Assembly (NCBI GenBank): GCA_905479535.1
Contig: CAJQMW010000303.1
Location: forward strand, 1 to 9,142
Direction: 5' to 3'
From: an uncultured Maribacter sp.
GTDB lineage: Bacteria > Bacteroidota > Bacteroidia > Flavobacteriales > Flavobacteriaceae
DNA length: 9,142 bases
Under the pieces are notes generated by a model. The model did not search any database. It saw only the letters and a list, made by a program, of their open reading frames with translations, and was not told the DNA's origin. A program made the translations under genes and the position numbers. The first letter of the stretch is position 1; the number at the start of each line of letters is the position of its first letter. Below, piece by piece: positions 8,758-9,142 of the stretch.

Positions 8758-8773
8758 GTTTTTTGATTGATGC
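8758..8773 (-). promoter_or_regulatory. A-rich leader of permease C, similar to the leader of A
   Basis: The segment GCATCAATCAAAAAAC ends 8 nt before the ATG of C and matches the leader of A at 14 of 16 positions. B and E lack it and instead have the stop-overlapping GGAG. Confidence 0.45.
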
Positions 8774-8831
8774 AAGGTGATGGTATGATTGTTCTAGTCC
8801 GACCCATACCTAAAGAAATCGATTACCATGC

Positions 8832-8861
8832 CAAAAGATTAACTCTTTGAAAATGAAACAA
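8832..8861 (-). promoter_or_regulatory. Possible Bacteroidota-type promoter for permease C
   Basis: On the minus strand TTG (8861-8859) is followed after 17 nt by TAATCTTTTG (8841-8832), which loosely resembles the -7 element TAnnTTTG of this phylum but with two extra bases between TA and TTTG. It would leave a leader of about 75 nt before the start of C. The match is imperfect and AT-rich DNA produces such matches by chance. Confidence 0.22.
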
Positions 8862-8884
8862 CTAAAATAAATTAAGCGTATTGC

Positions 8885-8930
8885 ACTGTCCAACATTTTT
8901 ACAAAAGATGTAAAAAATGTTTACAACAGT
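8885..8930. repeat. Imperfect inverted repeat (dyad) upstream of permease C
   Basis: On the plus strand AACATTTTTAC (8892-8902) is the reverse complement of GTAAAAAATGTT (8910-8921) apart from one extra A, separated by 7 nt. The symmetry resumes outside with ACTGT (8885-8889) and ACAGT (8926-8930). The right arm also contains a smaller dyad, TGTAAA (8909-8914) and TTTACA (8920-8925). The arms are AT-rich and no T-run follows in the direction of transcription, so a regulator-binding site seems as likely as a terminator for D. The assignment is open. Confidence 0.5.
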
Positions 8931-8963
8931 TTAGTTTAAAATCATGTCCTACAACAAGGGGCT

Positions 8964-9142
8964 CTATTCTGTCCTCAGGCTTTTGACAGGATTTTGCTTT
9001 GCTGCCCTAATCGCCTGGAAACTTACCGTAAGTACCGTTACCCCCATGGCCCCAATGACCGCCAAAGCAAAAATCCACCATTTAAGAATTACACGATAAG
9101 GATAGTCTTACAACCAACCGTTCATCACATAGTAAGCAATAG
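8964..9142 (-). pseudogene. 3' end of a fifth FtsX/MacB-type permease (D) with an in-frame stop
   Basis: Only the gene's 3' end lies in the window. Reading the minus strand from the right edge gives IAYYVMNGWL, then TAA at 9108-9110, then 47 more in-frame codons beginning DYPYRV and ending NPVKSLRTE with a TAG at 8964-8966. The part after TAA aligns without gaps to the last 47 residues of A, with 28 identities by my count, and includes the last helix (KWWIFALAVIGAMG onward). The TAA falls in the column that is D in A, K in C and G in B, so one substitution in a CAA, GAA or AAA codon would explain it. Either the gene is a recent pseudogene, or it makes a protein lacking the last helix, or the base is an assembly error. 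Its last codons differ from the near-identical DNA shared by A, B and C, although the encoded peptide is the same. Confidence 0.82.
9108..9110 (-). other. Premature TAA codon in permease D
   Basis: TTA on the plus strand reads TAA on the minus strand, between codons for MNGWL and DYPYR. Homology continues in the same frame on both sides without insertion or deletion, so this is a base substitution, not a frameshift. Confidence 0.85.

Larger units (their letters stand above)
8750..8963. other. Non-coding gap between permeases D and C, probable upstream region of the C-B unit
   Basis: This 214-bp stretch is the largest non-coding part of the window. It is AT-rich and I find no convincing gene in it. 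Reading toward C, it holds an imperfect inverted repeat (8885-8930), a possible Bacteroidota-type promoter (8832-8861), a short inverted pair GGTATG/CATACC (8782-8787 and 8805-8810) and a 10-nt direct repeat, one copy of which touches the start codon of C. I see no GC-rich stem followed by a T-run that would clearly end transcription from D. Confidence 0.7.

Noticed and set aside
8892..8921. Intrinsic terminator for permease D
   Set aside because: The arms contain almost no GC pairs and no T-run follows in the direction of transcription, so I list the element only as an inverted repeat of unknown role.

Overview
The window looks like a chromosomal segment from a member of the Bacteroidota, probably a marine-type Flavobacteriaceae. 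The evidence is the moderately AT-rich sequence, the A-rich leaders with little Shine-Dalgarno sequence, and a protein family of roughly 800-residue two-repeat FtsX/MacB permeases ending in NPVKSLRTE, which is typical of that phylum. The genus cannot be fixed from the sequence alone.

Everything codes on the minus strand, so transcription runs from high to low coordinates. In that order the window holds: (D) the last part of a permease gene entering from the right edge, broken by an in-frame TAA at 9108-9110; a 214-bp non-coding gap (8750-8963) with an imperfect inverted repeat and a possible promoter; (C) an intact 804-residue permease (8749-6335); an 11-nt gap; (B) an intact 794-residue permease (6323-3939); a 70-nt gap; (A) an intact 786-residue permease (3868-1508); an 11-nt gap; and (E) a fifth permease (1496-1) cut by the left window edge after 498 codons.

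All five are paralogues of one family. Each complete protein has an N-terminal membrane helix, a large extracytoplasmic domain, a three-helix FtsX unit, then a second helix, extracytoplasmic domain and FtsX unit. No ATP-binding subunit, membrane-fusion protein, outer-membrane factor, kinase or regulator is visible, so any partners lie outside the window. By family precedent these proteins work with a LolD/MacB-like ATPase as mechanotransmission-type transporters in envelope export, lipoprotein handling or peptide resistance. The substrate here is unknown.

The notable signals are structural. A 26-nt stretch over the last codons and stop is identical in A, B and C, although the genes are otherwise diverged; D encodes the same peptide with different codons. 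The junctions alternate: C and A have related A-rich leaders, whereas B and E follow exactly 11 nt after the preceding stop with GGAG overlapping that stop. This suggests a duplicated two-gene unit. D shows what looks like a recent nonsense mutation. I see no tRNA, rRNA, CRISPR, insertion sequence or clearly novel defence system.
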